Positions 8,101-23,100 of a stretch of 64,000 nt of DNA are shown in pieces. Origin of the DNA: Siphonodentalium dalli. Taxonomy: Eukaryota; Mollusca; Scaphopoda; Gadilida; Siphonodentaliidae. A program made the position numbers and the translations under genes. The notes beneath the pieces are model-generated. The model saw nothing but the letters and a program-made list of their open reading frames with translations, had not been told where the DNA came from and did not search any database. The DNA lies in assembly GCA_032622095.1 (NCBI GenBank), contig CP136068.1, positions 13,313,729 to 13,377,728 of the forward strand, given 5' to 3'. The number at the start of each line of letters is the position of its first letter. The first letter of the stretch is position 1.

Positions 8101-11100
8101 ATAAATTAAAATCTCACTAAGGTTATTAGGTGCAAATATTCCCCACTTCCTGAAAAATGGCAATAAAATCCAAATTCTGGCGTAATGTAATGTCTAATTA
8201 TGTATGCTTCGCAAATCAGATCACAATTATGTCATTTTTCACCATCATAAGCCGAAATACGAAAAATTCGATTTTTCTGCTTTAAGAGATGTGCAAACAT
8301 GACCCTATGTAATTCCTACTACCTCTGCGTGAAGCTGTGTCATATCTATGCTAAATAAAACTGATTTTACACATTTCTTTGTTCTCGTTCCCCAGCAATC
8401 ATGGTTATTTTAAACCCACTGTATCTGAAGATGGTTGATCTACTGGGGAAATTTTGGTGGAAATTTGTCCATGTCGTTGCCAATGATGGGAACGTCCCTT
8501 CCTAAATAAAAGAATTAATAGTTGGGAATTGATCAGTACTGTCTGCAGTTCAACATAAAAAATTATGGGTGTCTCAGGGTCATCTCATGCCGAGATTTGC
8601 CATATTTGGGAAAATTCTTAAAATATGTGGAAATTTTGGTAAAATTTGGTAATTAAACTAACAGAAGGTGCCTTTAATGGGCATGAAGCGCATGTATATA
8701 GCGGCATAGACAATACGTGCAAATCATGTTTCAGATGATATGCTTAGTTGACCAAAATTGTCCGGGTTTCTGAATAAATAGTTAGATTTTTACACCCCAC
8801 CCCCCTTGCATCAGGAAGATAGGAATTTCCAAGTGGTCGACAAGTTGGCAGCTGCATGGTTAAAAATACTCGAGACATCAAGTTTATGCTGATGGTCAGA
8901 TGTCCACAAATAGATAAAGATATCGATGTGAGGTTATTTCTCTCTTAAAGTGGCACACCAGATACAGAATAACGATAAATAAATGAAAATCTCACTAAGG
9001 TTATTAGGTGCAAATATTCCCCACTTCCTGAAAAATGGCAATAAAATCCAAATTCTGGCGTAATGTAATGTCTAACTATGTATGCTTCGCAAATCAGATC
9101 ACAATTATGTCATTTTTCACCATCATAAGCCGAAATACGAAAAATTCGATTTTTCTGCTTTAAGAGATGTGCAAACATGACCCTATGTAATTCCTACTAC
9201 CTCTGCGTGAAGCTGTGTCATATCTATGCTAAATAAAACTGATTTTACACATTTCTTTGTTCTCGTTCCCCAGCAATCATGGTTATTTTAAACCCACTGT
9301 ATCTGAAGATGGTTGATCTACTGGGGAAATTTTGGTGGAAATTTGTCCATGTCGTTGCCAATGATGGGAACGTCCCTTCCTAAATAAAAGAATTAATAGT
9401 TGGGAATTGATCAGTACTGTCTGCAGTTCAACATAAAAAATTATGGGTGTCTCAGGGTCATCTCATGCCGAGATTTGCCATATTTGGGAAAATTCTTAAA
9501 ATATGTGGAAATTTTGGTAAAATTTGGTAATTAAACTAACAGAAGGTGCCTTTAATGGGCATGAAGCGCATGTATATAGCGGCATAGACAATACGTGCAA
9601 ATCATGTTTCAGATGATATGCTTAGTTGACCAAAATTGTCCGGGTTTCTGAATAAATAGTTAGATTTTTACACCCCACCCCCTTGCATCAGGAAGATAGG
9701 AATTTCCAAGTGGTCGACAAGTTGGCAGCTGCATGGTTAAAAATACTCGAGACATCAAGTTTATGCTGATGGTCAGATGTCCACAAATAGATAAAGATAT
9801 CGATGTGAGGTTATTTCTCTCTTAAAGTGGCACACCAGATACAGAATAACGATAAATAAATGAAAATCTCACTAAGGTTATTAGGTGCAAATATTCCCCA
9901 CTTCCTGAAAAATGGCAATAAAATCCAAATTCTGGCGTAATGTAATGTCTAACTATGTATGCTTCGCAAATCAGATCACAATTATGTCATTTTTCACCAC
10001 CTTTGTCCATCATAAGCCGAAATACGAAAAATTCGATTTTTCTGCTTTAAGAGATGTGCAAACATGACCCTATGTAATTCCTACTACCTCTGCGTGAAGC
10101 TGTGTCATATCTATGCTAAATAAAACTGATTTTACACATTTCTTTGTTCTCGTTCCCCAGCAATCATGGTTATTTTAACCCCACTGTATCTGAAGATGGT
10201 TGATCTACTGGGGAAATTTTGGTGGAAATTTGTCCATGTCGTTGCCAATGATGGGAACGTCCCTTCCTAAATAAAAGAATTAATAGTTGGGAATTGATCA
10301 GTACTGTCTGCAGTTCAACATAAAAAATTATGGGTGTCTCAGGGTCATCTCATGCCGAGATTTGCCATATTTGGGAAAATTCTTAAAATATGTGGAAATT
10401 TTGGTAAAATTTGGTAATTAAACTAACAGAAGGTGCCTTTAATGGGCATGAAGCGCATGTATATAGCGGCATAGACAATACGTGCAAATCATGTTTCAGA
10501 TGATATGCTTAGTTGACCAAAATTGTCCGGGTTTCTGAATAAATAGTTAGATTTTTACACCCCACCCCCCCTTGCATCAGGAAGATAGGAATTTCCAAGT
10601 GGTCGACAAGTTGGCAGCTGCATGGTTAAAAATACTCGAGACATCAAGTTTATGCTGATGGTCAGATGTCCACAAATAGATAAAGATATCGATGTGAGGT
10701 TATTTCTCTCTTAAAGTGGCACACCAGATACAGAATAACGATAAATAAATGAAAATCTCACTAAGGTTATTAGGTGCAAATATTCCCCACTTCCTGAAAA
10801 ATGGCAATAAAATCCAAATTCTGGCGTAATGTAATGTCTAACTATGTATGCTTCGCAAATCAGATCACAATTATGTCATTTTTCACCACCTTTGTCCATC
10901 ATAAGCCGAAATACGAAAAATTCGATTTTTCTGCTTTAAGAGATGTGCAAACATGACCCTATGTAATTCCTACTACCTCTGCGTGAAGCTGTGTCATATC
11001 TATGCTAAATAAAACTGATTTTACACATTTCTTTGTTCTCGTTCCCCAGCAATCATGGTTATTTTAACCCCACTGTATCTGAAGATGGTTGATCTACTGG

Positions 11101-14100
11101 GGAAATTTTGGTGGAAATTTGTCCATGTCGTTGCCAATGATGGGAACGTCCCTTCCTAAATAACAGAATTAATAGTTGGGAATTGATCAGTACTGTCTGC
11201 AGTTCAACATAAAAAATTATGGGTGTCTCAGGGTCATCTCATGCCGAGATTTGCCATATTTGGGAAAATTCTTAAAATATGTTGAAATTTTGGTAAAATT
11301 TGGTAATTAAACTAACAGAAGGTGCCTTTAATGGGCATGCAGCGCATGTATATAGCGGCATAGACAATACGTGCAAATCATGTTTCAGATGATATGCTTA
11401 GTTGACCAAAATTGTCCGGGTTTCTGAATAAATAGTTAGATTTTTACACCCCACCCCCCTTGCATCAGGAAGATAGGAATTTCCAAGTGGTCGACAAGTT
11501 GGCAGCTGCATGGTTAAAAATACTCGAGACATCAAGTTTATGCTGATGGTCAGATGTCCACAAATAGATAAAGATATCGATGTGAGGTTATTTCTCTCTT
11601 AAAGTGGCACACCAGATACAGAATAACGATAAATAAATGAAAATCTCACTAAGGTTATTAGGTGCAAATATTCCCCACTTCCTGAAAAATGGCAATAAAA
11701 TCCAAATTCTGGCGTAATGTAATGTCTAACTATGTATGCTTCGCAAATCAGATCACAATTATGTCATTTTTCACCACCTTTGTCCATCATAAGCCGAAAT
11801 ACGAAAAATTCGATTTTTCTGCTTTAAGAGATGTGCAAACATGACCCTATGTAATTCCTACTACCTCTGCGTGAAGCTGTGTCATATCTATGCTAAATAA
11901 AACTGATTTTACACATTTCTTTGTTCTCGTTCCCCAGCAATCATGGTTATTTTAACCCCACTGTATCTGAAGATGGTTGATCTACTGGGGAAATTTTGGT
12001 GGAAATTTGTCCATGTCGTTGCCAATGATGGGAACGTCCCTTCCTAAATAAAAGAATTAATAGTTGGGAATTGATCAGTACTGTCTGCAGTTCAACATAA
12101 AAAATTATGGGTGTCTCAGGGTCATCTCATGCCGAGATTTGCCATATTTGGGAAAATTCTTAAAATATGTTGAAATTTTGGTAAAATTTGGTAATTAAAC
12201 TAACAGAAGGTGCCTTTAATGGGCATGAAGCGCATGTATATAGCGGCATAGACAATACGTGCAAATCATGTTTCAGATGATATGCTTAGTTGACCAAAAT
12301 TGTCCGGGTTTCTGAATAAATAGTTAGATTTTTACACCCCACCCCCCTTGCATCAGGAAGATAGGAATTTCCAAGTGGTCGACAAGTTGGCAGCTGCATG
12401 GTTAAAAATACTCGAGACATCAAGTTTATGCTGATGGTCAGATGTCCACAAATAGATAAAGATATCGATGTGAGGTTATTTCTCTCTTAAAGTGGCACAC
12501 CAGATACAGAATAACGATAAATAAATGAAAATCTCACTAAGGTTATTAGGTGCAAATATTCCCCACTTCCTGAAAAATGGCAATAAAATCCTAATTCTGG
12601 CGTAATGTAATGTCTAACTATGTATGCTTCGCAAATCAGATCACAATTATGTCATTTTTCACCACCTTTGTCCATCATAAGCCGAAATACGAAAAATTCG
12701 ATTTTTCTGCTTTAGAGATGTGCAAACATGACCCTATGTAATTCCTACTACCTCTGCGTGAAGCTGTGTCATATCTATGCTAAATAAAACTGATTTTACA
12801 CATTTCTTTGTTCTCGTTCCCCAGCAATCATGGTTATTTTAACCCCACTGTATCTGAAGATGGTTGATCTACTGGGGAAATTTTGGTGGAAATTTGTCCA
12901 TGTCGTTGCCAATGCTGGGAACGTCCCTTCCTAAATAAAAGAATTAATAGTTGGGAATTGATCAGTACTGTCTGCAGTTCAACATAAAAAATTATGGGTG
13001 TCTCAGGGTCATCTCATGCCGAGATTTGCCATATTTGGGAAAATTCTTAAAATATGTTGAAATTTTGGTAAAATTTGGTAATTAAACTAACAGAAGGTGC
13101 CTTTAATGGGCATGCAGCGCATGTATATAGCGGCATAGACAATACGTGCAAATCATGTTTCAGATGATATGCTTAGTTGACCAAAATTGTCCGGGTTTCT
13201 GAATAAATAGTTAGATTTTTACACCCCACCCCCCCTTGCATCAGGAAGATAGGAATTTCCAAGTGGTCGACAAGTTGGCAGCTGCATGGTTAAAAAATAC
13301 TCGAGACATCAAGTTTATGCTGATGGTCAGATGTCCACAAATAGATAAAGATATCGATGTGAGGTTATTTCTCTCTTAAAGTGGCACACCAGATACAGAA
13401 TAACGATAAATAAATGAAAATCTCACTAAGGTTATTAGGTGCAAATATTCCCCACTTCCTGAAAAATGGCAATAAAATCTAAATTCTGGCGTAATGTAAT
13501 GTCTAACTATGTATGCTTCGCAAATCAGATCACAATTATGTCATTTTTCACCACCTTTGTCCATCATAAGCCGAAATACGAAAAATTCGATTTTTCTGCT
13601 TTAAGAGATGTGCAAACATGACCCTATGTAATTCCTACTACCTCTGCGTGAAGCTGTGTCATATCTATGCTAAATAAAACTGATTTTACACATTTCTTTG
13701 TTCTCGTTCCCCAGCAATCATGGTTATTTTAACCCCACTGTATCTGAAGATGGTTGATCTACTGGGGAAATTTTGGTGGAAATTTGTCCATGTCGTTGCC
13801 AATGATGGGAACGTCCCTTCCTAAATAAAAGAATTAATAGTTGGGAATTGATCAGTACTGTCTGCAGTTCAACATAAAAAATTATGGGTGTCTCAGGGTC
13901 ATCTCATGCCGAGATTTGCCATATTTGGGAAAATTCTTAAAATATGTGGAAATTTTGGTAAAATTTGGTAATTAAACTAACAGAAGGTGCCTTTAATGGG
14001 CATGAAGCGCATGTATATAGCGGCATAGACAATACGTGCAAATCATGTTTCAGATGATATGCTTAGTTGACCAAAATTGTCCGGGTTTCTGAATAAATAG

Positions 14101-17100
14101 TTAGATTTTTACACCCCACCCCCTTGCATCAGGAAGATAGGAATTTCCAAGTGGTCGACAAGTTGGCAGCTGCATGGTTAAAAATACTCGAGACATCAAG
14201 TTTATGCTGATGGTCAGATGTCCACAAATAGATAAAGATATCGATGTGAGGTTATTTCTCTCTTAAAGTGGCACACCAGATACAGAATAACGATAAATAA
14301 ATGAAAATCTCACTAAGGTTATTAGGTGCAAATATTCCCCACTTCCTGAAAAATGGCAATAAAATCCTAATTCTGGCGTAATGTAATGTCTAACTATGTA
14401 TGCTTCGCAAATCAGATCACAATTATGTCATTTTTCACCACCTTTGTCCATCATAAGCCGAAATACGAAACGATTTTTCTGCTTTAGAGATGTGCAAACA
14501 TGACCCTATGTAATTCCTACTACCTCTGCGTGAAGCTGTGTCATATCTATGCTAAATAAAACTGATTTTACACATTTCTTTGTTCTCGTTCCCCAGCAAT
14601 CATGGTTATTTTAACCCCACTGTATCTGAAGATGGTTGATCTACTGGGGAAATTTTGGTGGAAATTTGTCCATGTCGTTGCCAATGATGGGAACGTCCCT
14701 TCCTAAATAAAAGAATTAATAGTTGGGAATTGATCAGTACTGTCTGCAGTTCAACATAAAAAATTATGGGTGTCTCAGGGTCATCTCATGCCGAGATTTG
14801 CCATATTTGGGAAAATTCTTAAAATATGTGGAAATTTTGGTAAAATTTGGTAATTAAACTAACAGAAGGTGCCTTTAATGGGCATGAAGCGCATGTATAT
14901 AGCGGCATAGACAATACGTGCAAATCATGTTTCAGATGATATGCTTAGTTGACCAAAATTGTCCGGGTTTCTGAATAAATAGTTAGATTTTTACACCCCA
15001 CCCCCCTTGCATCAGGAAGATAGGAATTTCCAAGTGGTCGACAAGTTGGCAGCTGCATGGTTAAAAATACTCGAGACATCAAGTTTATGCTGATGGTCAG
15101 ATGTCCACAAATAGATAAAGATATCGATGTGAGGTTATTTCTCTCTTAAAGTGGCACACCAGATACAGAATAACGATAAATAAATGAAAATCTCACTAAG
15201 GTTATTAGGTGCAAATATTCCCCACTTCCTGAAAAATGGCAATCAAATCCTAATTCTGGCGTAATGTAATGTCTAACTATGTATGCTTCGCAAATCAGAT
15301 CACAATTATGTCATTTTTCACCACCTTTGTCCATCATAAGCCGAAATACGAAAAATTCGATTTTTCTGCTTTAAGAGATGTGCACACATGACCCTATGTA
15401 ATTCCTACTACCTCTGCGTGAAGCTGTGTCATATCTATGCTAAATAAAACTGATTTTACACATTTCTTTGTTCTCGTTCCCCAGCAATCATGGTTATTTT
15501 AACCCCACTGTATCTGAAGATGGTTGATCTACTGGGGAAATTTTGGTGGAAATTTGTCCATGTCGTTGCCAATGATGGGAACGTCCCTTCCTAAATAAAA
15601 GAATTAATAGTTGGGAATTGATCAGTACTGTCTGCAGTTCAACATAAACAATTATGGGTGTCTCAGGGTCATCTCATGCCGAGATTTGCCATATTTGGGA
15701 AAATTCTTAAAATATGTGGAAATTTTGGTAAAATTTGGTAATTAAACTAACAGAAGGTGCCTTTAATGGGCATGAAGCGCATGTATATAGCGGCATAGAC
15801 AATACGTGCAAATCATGTTTCAGATGATATGCTTAGTTGACCAAAATTGTCCGGGTTTCTGAATAAATAGTTAGATTTTTACACCCCACCCCCCTTGCAT
15901 CAGGAAGATAGGAATTTCCAAGTGGACGACAAGTTGGCAGCTGCATGGTTAAAAATACTCGAGACATCAAGTTTATGCTGATGGTCAGATGTCCACAAAT
16001 AGATAAAGATATCGATGTGAGGTTATTTCTCTCTTAAAGTGGCACACCAGATACAGAATAACGATAAATAAATGAAAATCTCACTAAGGTTATTAGGTGC
16101 AAATATTCCCCACTTCCTGAAAAATGGCAATAAAATCCAAATTCTGGCGTAATGTAATGTCTAACTATGTATGCTTCGCAAATCAGATCACAATTATGTC
16201 ATTTTTCACCACCTTTGTCCATCATAAGCCGAAATACGAAAAATTCGATTTTTCTGCTTTAAGAGATGTGCAAACATGACCCTATGTAATTCCGACTACC
16301 TCTGCGTGAAGCTGTGTCATATCTATGCTAAATAAAACTGATTTTACACATTTCTTTGTTCTCGTTCCCCAGCAATCATGGTTATTTTAACCCCACTGTA
16401 TCTGAAGATGGTTGATCTACTGGGGAAATTTTGGTGGAAATTTGTCCATGTCGTTGCCAATGATGGGAACGTCCCTTCCTAAATAAAAGAATTAATAGTT
16501 GGGAATTGATCAGTACTGTCTGCAGTTCAACATAAAAAATTATGGGTGTCTCAGGGTCATCTCATGCCGAGATTTGCCATATTTGGGAAAATTCTTAAAA
16601 TATGTGGAAATTTTGGTAAAATTTGGTAATTAAACTAACAGAAGGTGCCTTTAATGGGCATGAAGCGCATGTATATAGCGGCATAGACAATACGTGCAAA
16701 TCATGTTTCAGATGATATGCTTAGTTGACCAAAATTGTCCGGGTTTCTGAATAAATAGTTAGATTTTTACACCCCACCCCCCTTGCATCAGGAAGATAGG
16801 AATTTCCAAGTGGTCGACAAGTTGGCAGCTGCATGGTTAAAAATACTCGAGACATCAAGTTTATGCTGATGGTCAGATGTCCACAAATAGATAAAGATAT
16901 CGATGTGAGGTTATTTCTCTCTTAAAGTGGAACACCAGATACAGAATAACGATAAATAAATGAAAATCTCACTAAGGTTATTAGGTGCAAATATTCCCCA
17001 CTTCCTGAAAAATGGCAATAAAATCCTAATTCTGGCGTAATGTAATGTCTAACTATGTATGCTTCGCAAATCAGATCACAATTATGTCATTTTTCACCAC

Positions 17101-20100
17101 CTTTGTCCATCATAAGCCGAAATACGAAACGATTTTTCTGCTTTAGAGATGTGCAAACATGACCCTATGTAATTCCTACTACCTCTGCGTGAAGCTGTGT
17201 CATATCTATGCTAAATAAAACTGATTTTACACATTTCTTTGTTCTCGTTCCCCAGCAATCATGGTTATTTTAACCCCACTGTATCTGAAGATGGTTGATC
17301 TACTGGGGAAATTTTGGTGGAAATTTGTCCATGTCGTTGCCAATGATGGGAACGTCCCTTCCTAAATAAAAGAATTAATAGTTGGGAATTGATCAGTACT
17401 GTCTGCAGTTCAACATAAAAAATTATGGGTGTCTCAGGGTCATCTCATGCCGAGATTTGCCATATTTGGGAAAATTCTTAAAATATGTGGAAATTTTGGT
17501 AAAATTTGGTAATTAAACTAACAGAAGGTGCCTTTAATGGGCATGAAGCGCATGTATATAGCGGCATAGACAATACGTGCAAATCATGTTGACCAAAATT
17601 GTCCGGGTTTCTGAATAAATAGTTAGATTTTTACACCCCACCCCCCTTGCATCAGGAAGATAGGAATTTCCAAGTGGTCGACAAGTTGGCAGCTGCATGG
17701 TTAAAAATACTCGAGACATCAAGTTTATGCTGATGGTCAGATGTCCACAAATAGATAAAGATATCGATGTGAGGTTATTTCTCTCTTAAAGTGGCACACC
17801 AGATACAGAATAACGATAAATAAATGAAAATCTCACTAAGGTTATTAGGTGCAAATATTCCCCACTTCCTGAAAAATGGCAATAAAATCCAAATTCTGGC
17901 GTAATGTAATGTCTAACTATGTATGCTTCGCAAATCAGATCACAATTATGTCATTTTTCACCACCTTTGTCCATCATAAGCCGAAATACGAAAAATTCGA
18001 TTTTTCTGCTTTAAGAGATGTGCAAACATGACCCTATGTAATTCCTACTACCTCTGCGTGAAGCTGTGTCATATCTATGCTAAATAAAACTGATTTTACA
18101 CATTTCTTTGTTCTCGTTCCCCAGCAATCATGGTTATTTTAACCCCACTGTATCTGAAGATGGTTGATCTACTGGGGAAATTTTGGTGGAAATTTGTCCA
18201 TGTCGTTGCCAATGATGGGAACGTCCCTTCCTAAATAAAAGAATTAATAGTTGGGAATTGATCAGTACTGTCTGCAGTTCAACATAAAAAATTATGGGTG
18301 TCTCAGGGTCATCTCATGCCGAGATTTGCCATATTTGGGAAAATTCTTAAAATATGTGGAAATTTTGGTAAAATTTGGTAATTAAACTAACAGAAGGTGC
18401 CTTTAATGGGCATGAAGCGCATGTATATAGCGGCATAGACAATACGTGCAAATCATGTTTCAGATGATATGCTTAGTTGACCAAAATTGTCCGGGTTTCT
18501 GAATAAATAGTTAGATTTTTACACCCCACCCCCCTTGCATCAGGAAGATAGGAATTTCCAAGTGGTCGACAAGTTGGCAGCTGCATGGTTAAAAATACTC
18601 GAGACATCAAGTTTATGCTGATGGTCAGATGTCCACAAATAGATAAAGATATCGATGTGAGGTTATTTCTCTCTTAAAGTGGCACACCAGATACAGAATA
18701 ACGATAAATAAATGAAAATCTCACTAAGGTTATTAGGTGCAAATATTCCCCACTTCCTGAAAAATGGCAATAAAATCCAAATTCTGGCGTAATGTAATGT
18801 CTAACTATGTATGCTTCTCAAATCAGATCACAATTATGTCATTTTTCACCACCTTTGTCCATCATAAGCCGAAATACGAAAAATTCGATTTTTCTGCTTT
18901 AAGAGATGTGCAAACATGACCCTATGTAATTCCTACTACCTCTGCGTGAAGCTGTGTCATATCTATGCTAAATAAAACTGATTTTACACATTTCTTTGTT
19001 CTCGTTCCCCAGCAATCATGGTTATTTTAACCCCACTGTATCTGAAGATGGTTGATCTACTGGGGAAATTTTGGTGGAAATTTGTCCATGTCGTTGCCAA
19101 TGATGGGAACGTCCCTTCCTAAATAAAAGAATTAATAGTTGGGAATTGATCAGTACTGTCTGCAGTTCAACATAAAAAATTATGGGTGTCTCAGGGTCAT
19201 CTCATGCCGAGATTTGCCATATTTGGGAAAATTCTTAAAATATGTGGAAATTTTGGTAAAATTTGGTAATTAAACTAACAGAAGGTGCCTTTAATGGGCA
19301 TGAAGCGCATGTATATAGCGGCATAGACAATACGTGCAAATCATGTTTCAGATGATATGCTTAGTTGACCAAAATTGTCCGGGTTTCTGAATAAATAGTT
19401 AGATTTTTACACCCCACCCCCCTTGCATCAGGAAGATAGGAATTTCCAAGTGGTCGACAAGTTGGCAGCTGCATGGTTAAAAATACTCGAGACATCAAGT
19501 TTATGCTGATGGTCAGATGTCCACAAATAGATAAAGATATCGATGTGAGGTTATTTCTCTCTTAAAGTGGCACACCAGATACAGAATAACGATAAATAAA
19601 TGAAAATCTCACTAAGGTTATTAGGTGCAAATATTCCCCACTTCCTGAAAAATGGCAATAAAATCCTAATTCTGGCGTAATGTAATGTCTAACTATGTAT
19701 GCTTCGCAAATCAGATCACAATTATGTCATTTTTCACCACCTTTGTCCATCATAAGCCGAAATACGAAACGATTTTTCTGCTTTAGAGATGTGCAAACAT
19801 GACCCTATGTAATTCCTACTACCTCTGCGTGAAGCTGTGTCATATCTATGCTAAATAAAACTGATTTTACACATTTCTTTGTTCTCGTTCCCCAGCAATC
19901 ATGGTTATTTTAACCCCACTGTATCTGAAGATGGTTGATCTACTGGGGAAATTTTGGTGGAAATTTGTCCATGTCGTTGCCAATGATGGGAACGTCCCTT
20001 CCTAAATAAAAGAATTAATAGTTGGGAATTGATCAGTACTGTCTGCAGTTCAACATAAACAATTATGGGTGTCTCAGGGTCATCTCATGCCGAGATTTGC

Positions 20101-23100
20101 CATATTTGGAAAAATTCTTAAAATATGTGGAAATTTTGGTAAAATTTGGTAATTAAACTAACAGAAGGTGCCTTTAATGGGCATGAAGCGCATGTATATA
20201 GCGGCATAGACAATACGTGCAAATCATGTTTCAGATGATATGCTTAGTTGACCAAAATTGTCCGGGTTTCTGAATAAATAGTTAGATTTTTACACCCCAC
20301 CCCCCTTGCATCAGGAAGATAGGAATTTCCAAGTGGTCGACAAGTTGGCAGCTGCATGGTTAAAAATACTCGAGACATCAAGTTTATGCTGATGGTCAGA
20401 TGTCCACAAATAGATAAAGATATCGATGTGAGGTTATTTCTCTCTTAAAGTGGCACACCAGATACAGAATAACGATAAATAAATGAAAATCTCACTAAGG
20501 TTATTAGGTGCAAATATTCCCCACTTCCTGAAAAATGGCAATAAAATCCTAATTCTGGCGTAATGTAATGTCTAACTATGTATGCTTCGCAAATCAGATC
20601 ACAATTATGTCATTTTTCACCACCTTTGTCCATCATAAGCCGAAATACGAAACGATTTTTCTGCTTTAGAGATGTGCAAACATGACCCTATGTAATTCCT
20701 ACTACCTCTGCGTGAAGCTGTGTCATATCTATGCTAAATAAAACTGATTTTACACATTTCTTTGTTCTCGTTCCCCAGCAATCATGGTTATTTTAACCCC
20801 ACTGTATCTGAAGATGGTTGATCTACTGGGGAAATTTTGGTGGAAATTTGTTCATGTCGTTGCCAATGATGGGAACGTCCCTTCCTAAATAAAAGAATTA
20901 ATAGTTGGGAATTGATCAGTACTGTCTGCAGTTCAACATAAAAAATTATGGGTGTCTCAGGGTCATCTCATGCCGAGATTTGCCATATTTGGGAAAATTC
21001 TTAAAATATGTGGAAATTTTGGTAAAATTTGGTAATTAAACTAACAGAAGGTGCCTTTAATGGGCATGAAGCGCATGTATATAGCGGCATAGACAATACG
21101 TGCAAATCATGTTTCAGATGATATGCTTAGTTGACCAAAATTGTCCGGGTTTCTGAATAAATAGTTAGATTTTTACACCCCACCCCCCTTGCATCAGGAA
21201 GATAGGAATTTCCAAGTGGTCGACAAGTTGGCAGCTGCATGGTTAAAAATACTCGAGACATCAAGTTTATGCTGATGGTCAGATGTCCACAAATAGATAA
21301 AGATATCGATGTGAGGTTATTTCTCTCTTAAAGTGGCACACCAGATACAGAATAACGATAAATAAATGAAAATCTCACTAAGGTTATTAGGTGCAAATAT
21401 TCCCCACTTCCTGAAAAATGGCAATAAAATCCAAATTCTGGCGTAATGTAATGTCTAACTATGTATGCTTCGCAAATCAGATCACAATTATGTCATTTTT
21501 CACCACCTTTGTCCATCATAAGCCGAAATACGAAAAATTCGATTTTTCTGCTTTAAGAGATGTGCAAACATGACCCTATGTAATTCCTACTACCTCTGCG
21601 TGAAGCTGTGTCATATCTATGCTAAATAAAACTGATTTTACACATTTCTTTGTTCTCGTTCCCCAGCAATCATGGTTATTTTAACCCCACTGTATCTGAA
21701 GATGGTTGATCTACTGGGGAAATTTTGGTGGAAATTTGTCCATGTCGTTGCCAATGATGGGAACGTCCCTTCCTAAATAAAAGAATTAATAGTTGGGAAT
21801 TGATCAGTACTGTCTGCAGTTCAACATAAAAAATTATGGGTGTCTCAGGGTCATCTCATGCCGAGATTTGCCATATTTGGGAAAATTCTTAAAATATGTG
21901 GAAATTTTGGTAAAATTTGGTAATTAAACTAACAGAAGGTGCCTTTAATGGGCATGAAGCGCATGTATATAGCGGCATAGACAATACGTGCAAATCATGT
22001 TTCAGATGATATGCTTAGTTGACCAAAATTGTCCGGGTTTCTGAATAAATAGTTAGATTTTTACACCCCACCCCCCTTGCATCAGGAAGATAGGAATTTC
22101 CAAGTGGTCGACAAGTTGGCAGCTGCATGGTTAAAAATACTCGAGACATCAAGTTTATGCTGATGGTCAGATGTCCACAAATAGATAAAGATATCGATGT
22201 GAGGTTATTTCTCTCTTAAAGTGGCACACCAGATACAGAATAACGATAAATAAATGAAAATCTCACTAAGGTTATTAGGTGCAAATATTCCCCACTTCCT
22301 GAAAAATGGCAATAAAATCCAAATTCTGGCGTAATGTAATGTCTAACTATGTATGCTTCGCAAATCAGATCACAATTATGTCATTTTTCACCACCTTTGT
22401 CCATCATAAGCCGAAATACGAAAAATTCGATTTTTCTGCTTTAAGAGATGTGCAAACATGACCCTATGTAATTCCTACTACCTCTGCGTGAAGCTGTGTC
22501 ATATCTATGCTAAATAAAACTGATTTTACACATTTCTTTGTTCTCGTTCCCCAGCAATCATGGTTATTTTAACCCCACTGTATCTGAAGATGGTTGATCT
22601 ACTGGGGAAATTTTGGTGGAAATTTGTCCATGTCGTTGCCAATGATGGGAACGTCCCTTCCTAAATAAAAGAATTAATAGTTGGGAATTGATCAGTACTG
22701 TCTGCAGTTCAACATAAAAAATTATGGGTGTCTCAGGGTCATCTCATGCCGAGATTTGCCATATTTGGGAAAATTCTTAAAATATGTGGAAATTTTGGTA
22801 AAATTTGGTAATTAAACTAACAGAAGGTGCCTTTAATGGGCATGAAGCGCATGTATATAGCGGCATAGACAATACGTGCAAATCATGTTTCAGATGATAT
22901 GCTTAGTTGACCAAAATTGTCCGGGTTTCTGAATAAATAGTTAGATTTTTACACCCCACCCCCCTTGCATCAGGAAGATAGGAATTTCCAAGTGGTCGAC
23001 AAGTTGGCAGCTGCATGGTTAAAAATACTCGAGACATCAAGTTTATGCTGATGGTCAGATGTCCACAAATAGATAAAGATATCGATGTGAGGTTATTTCT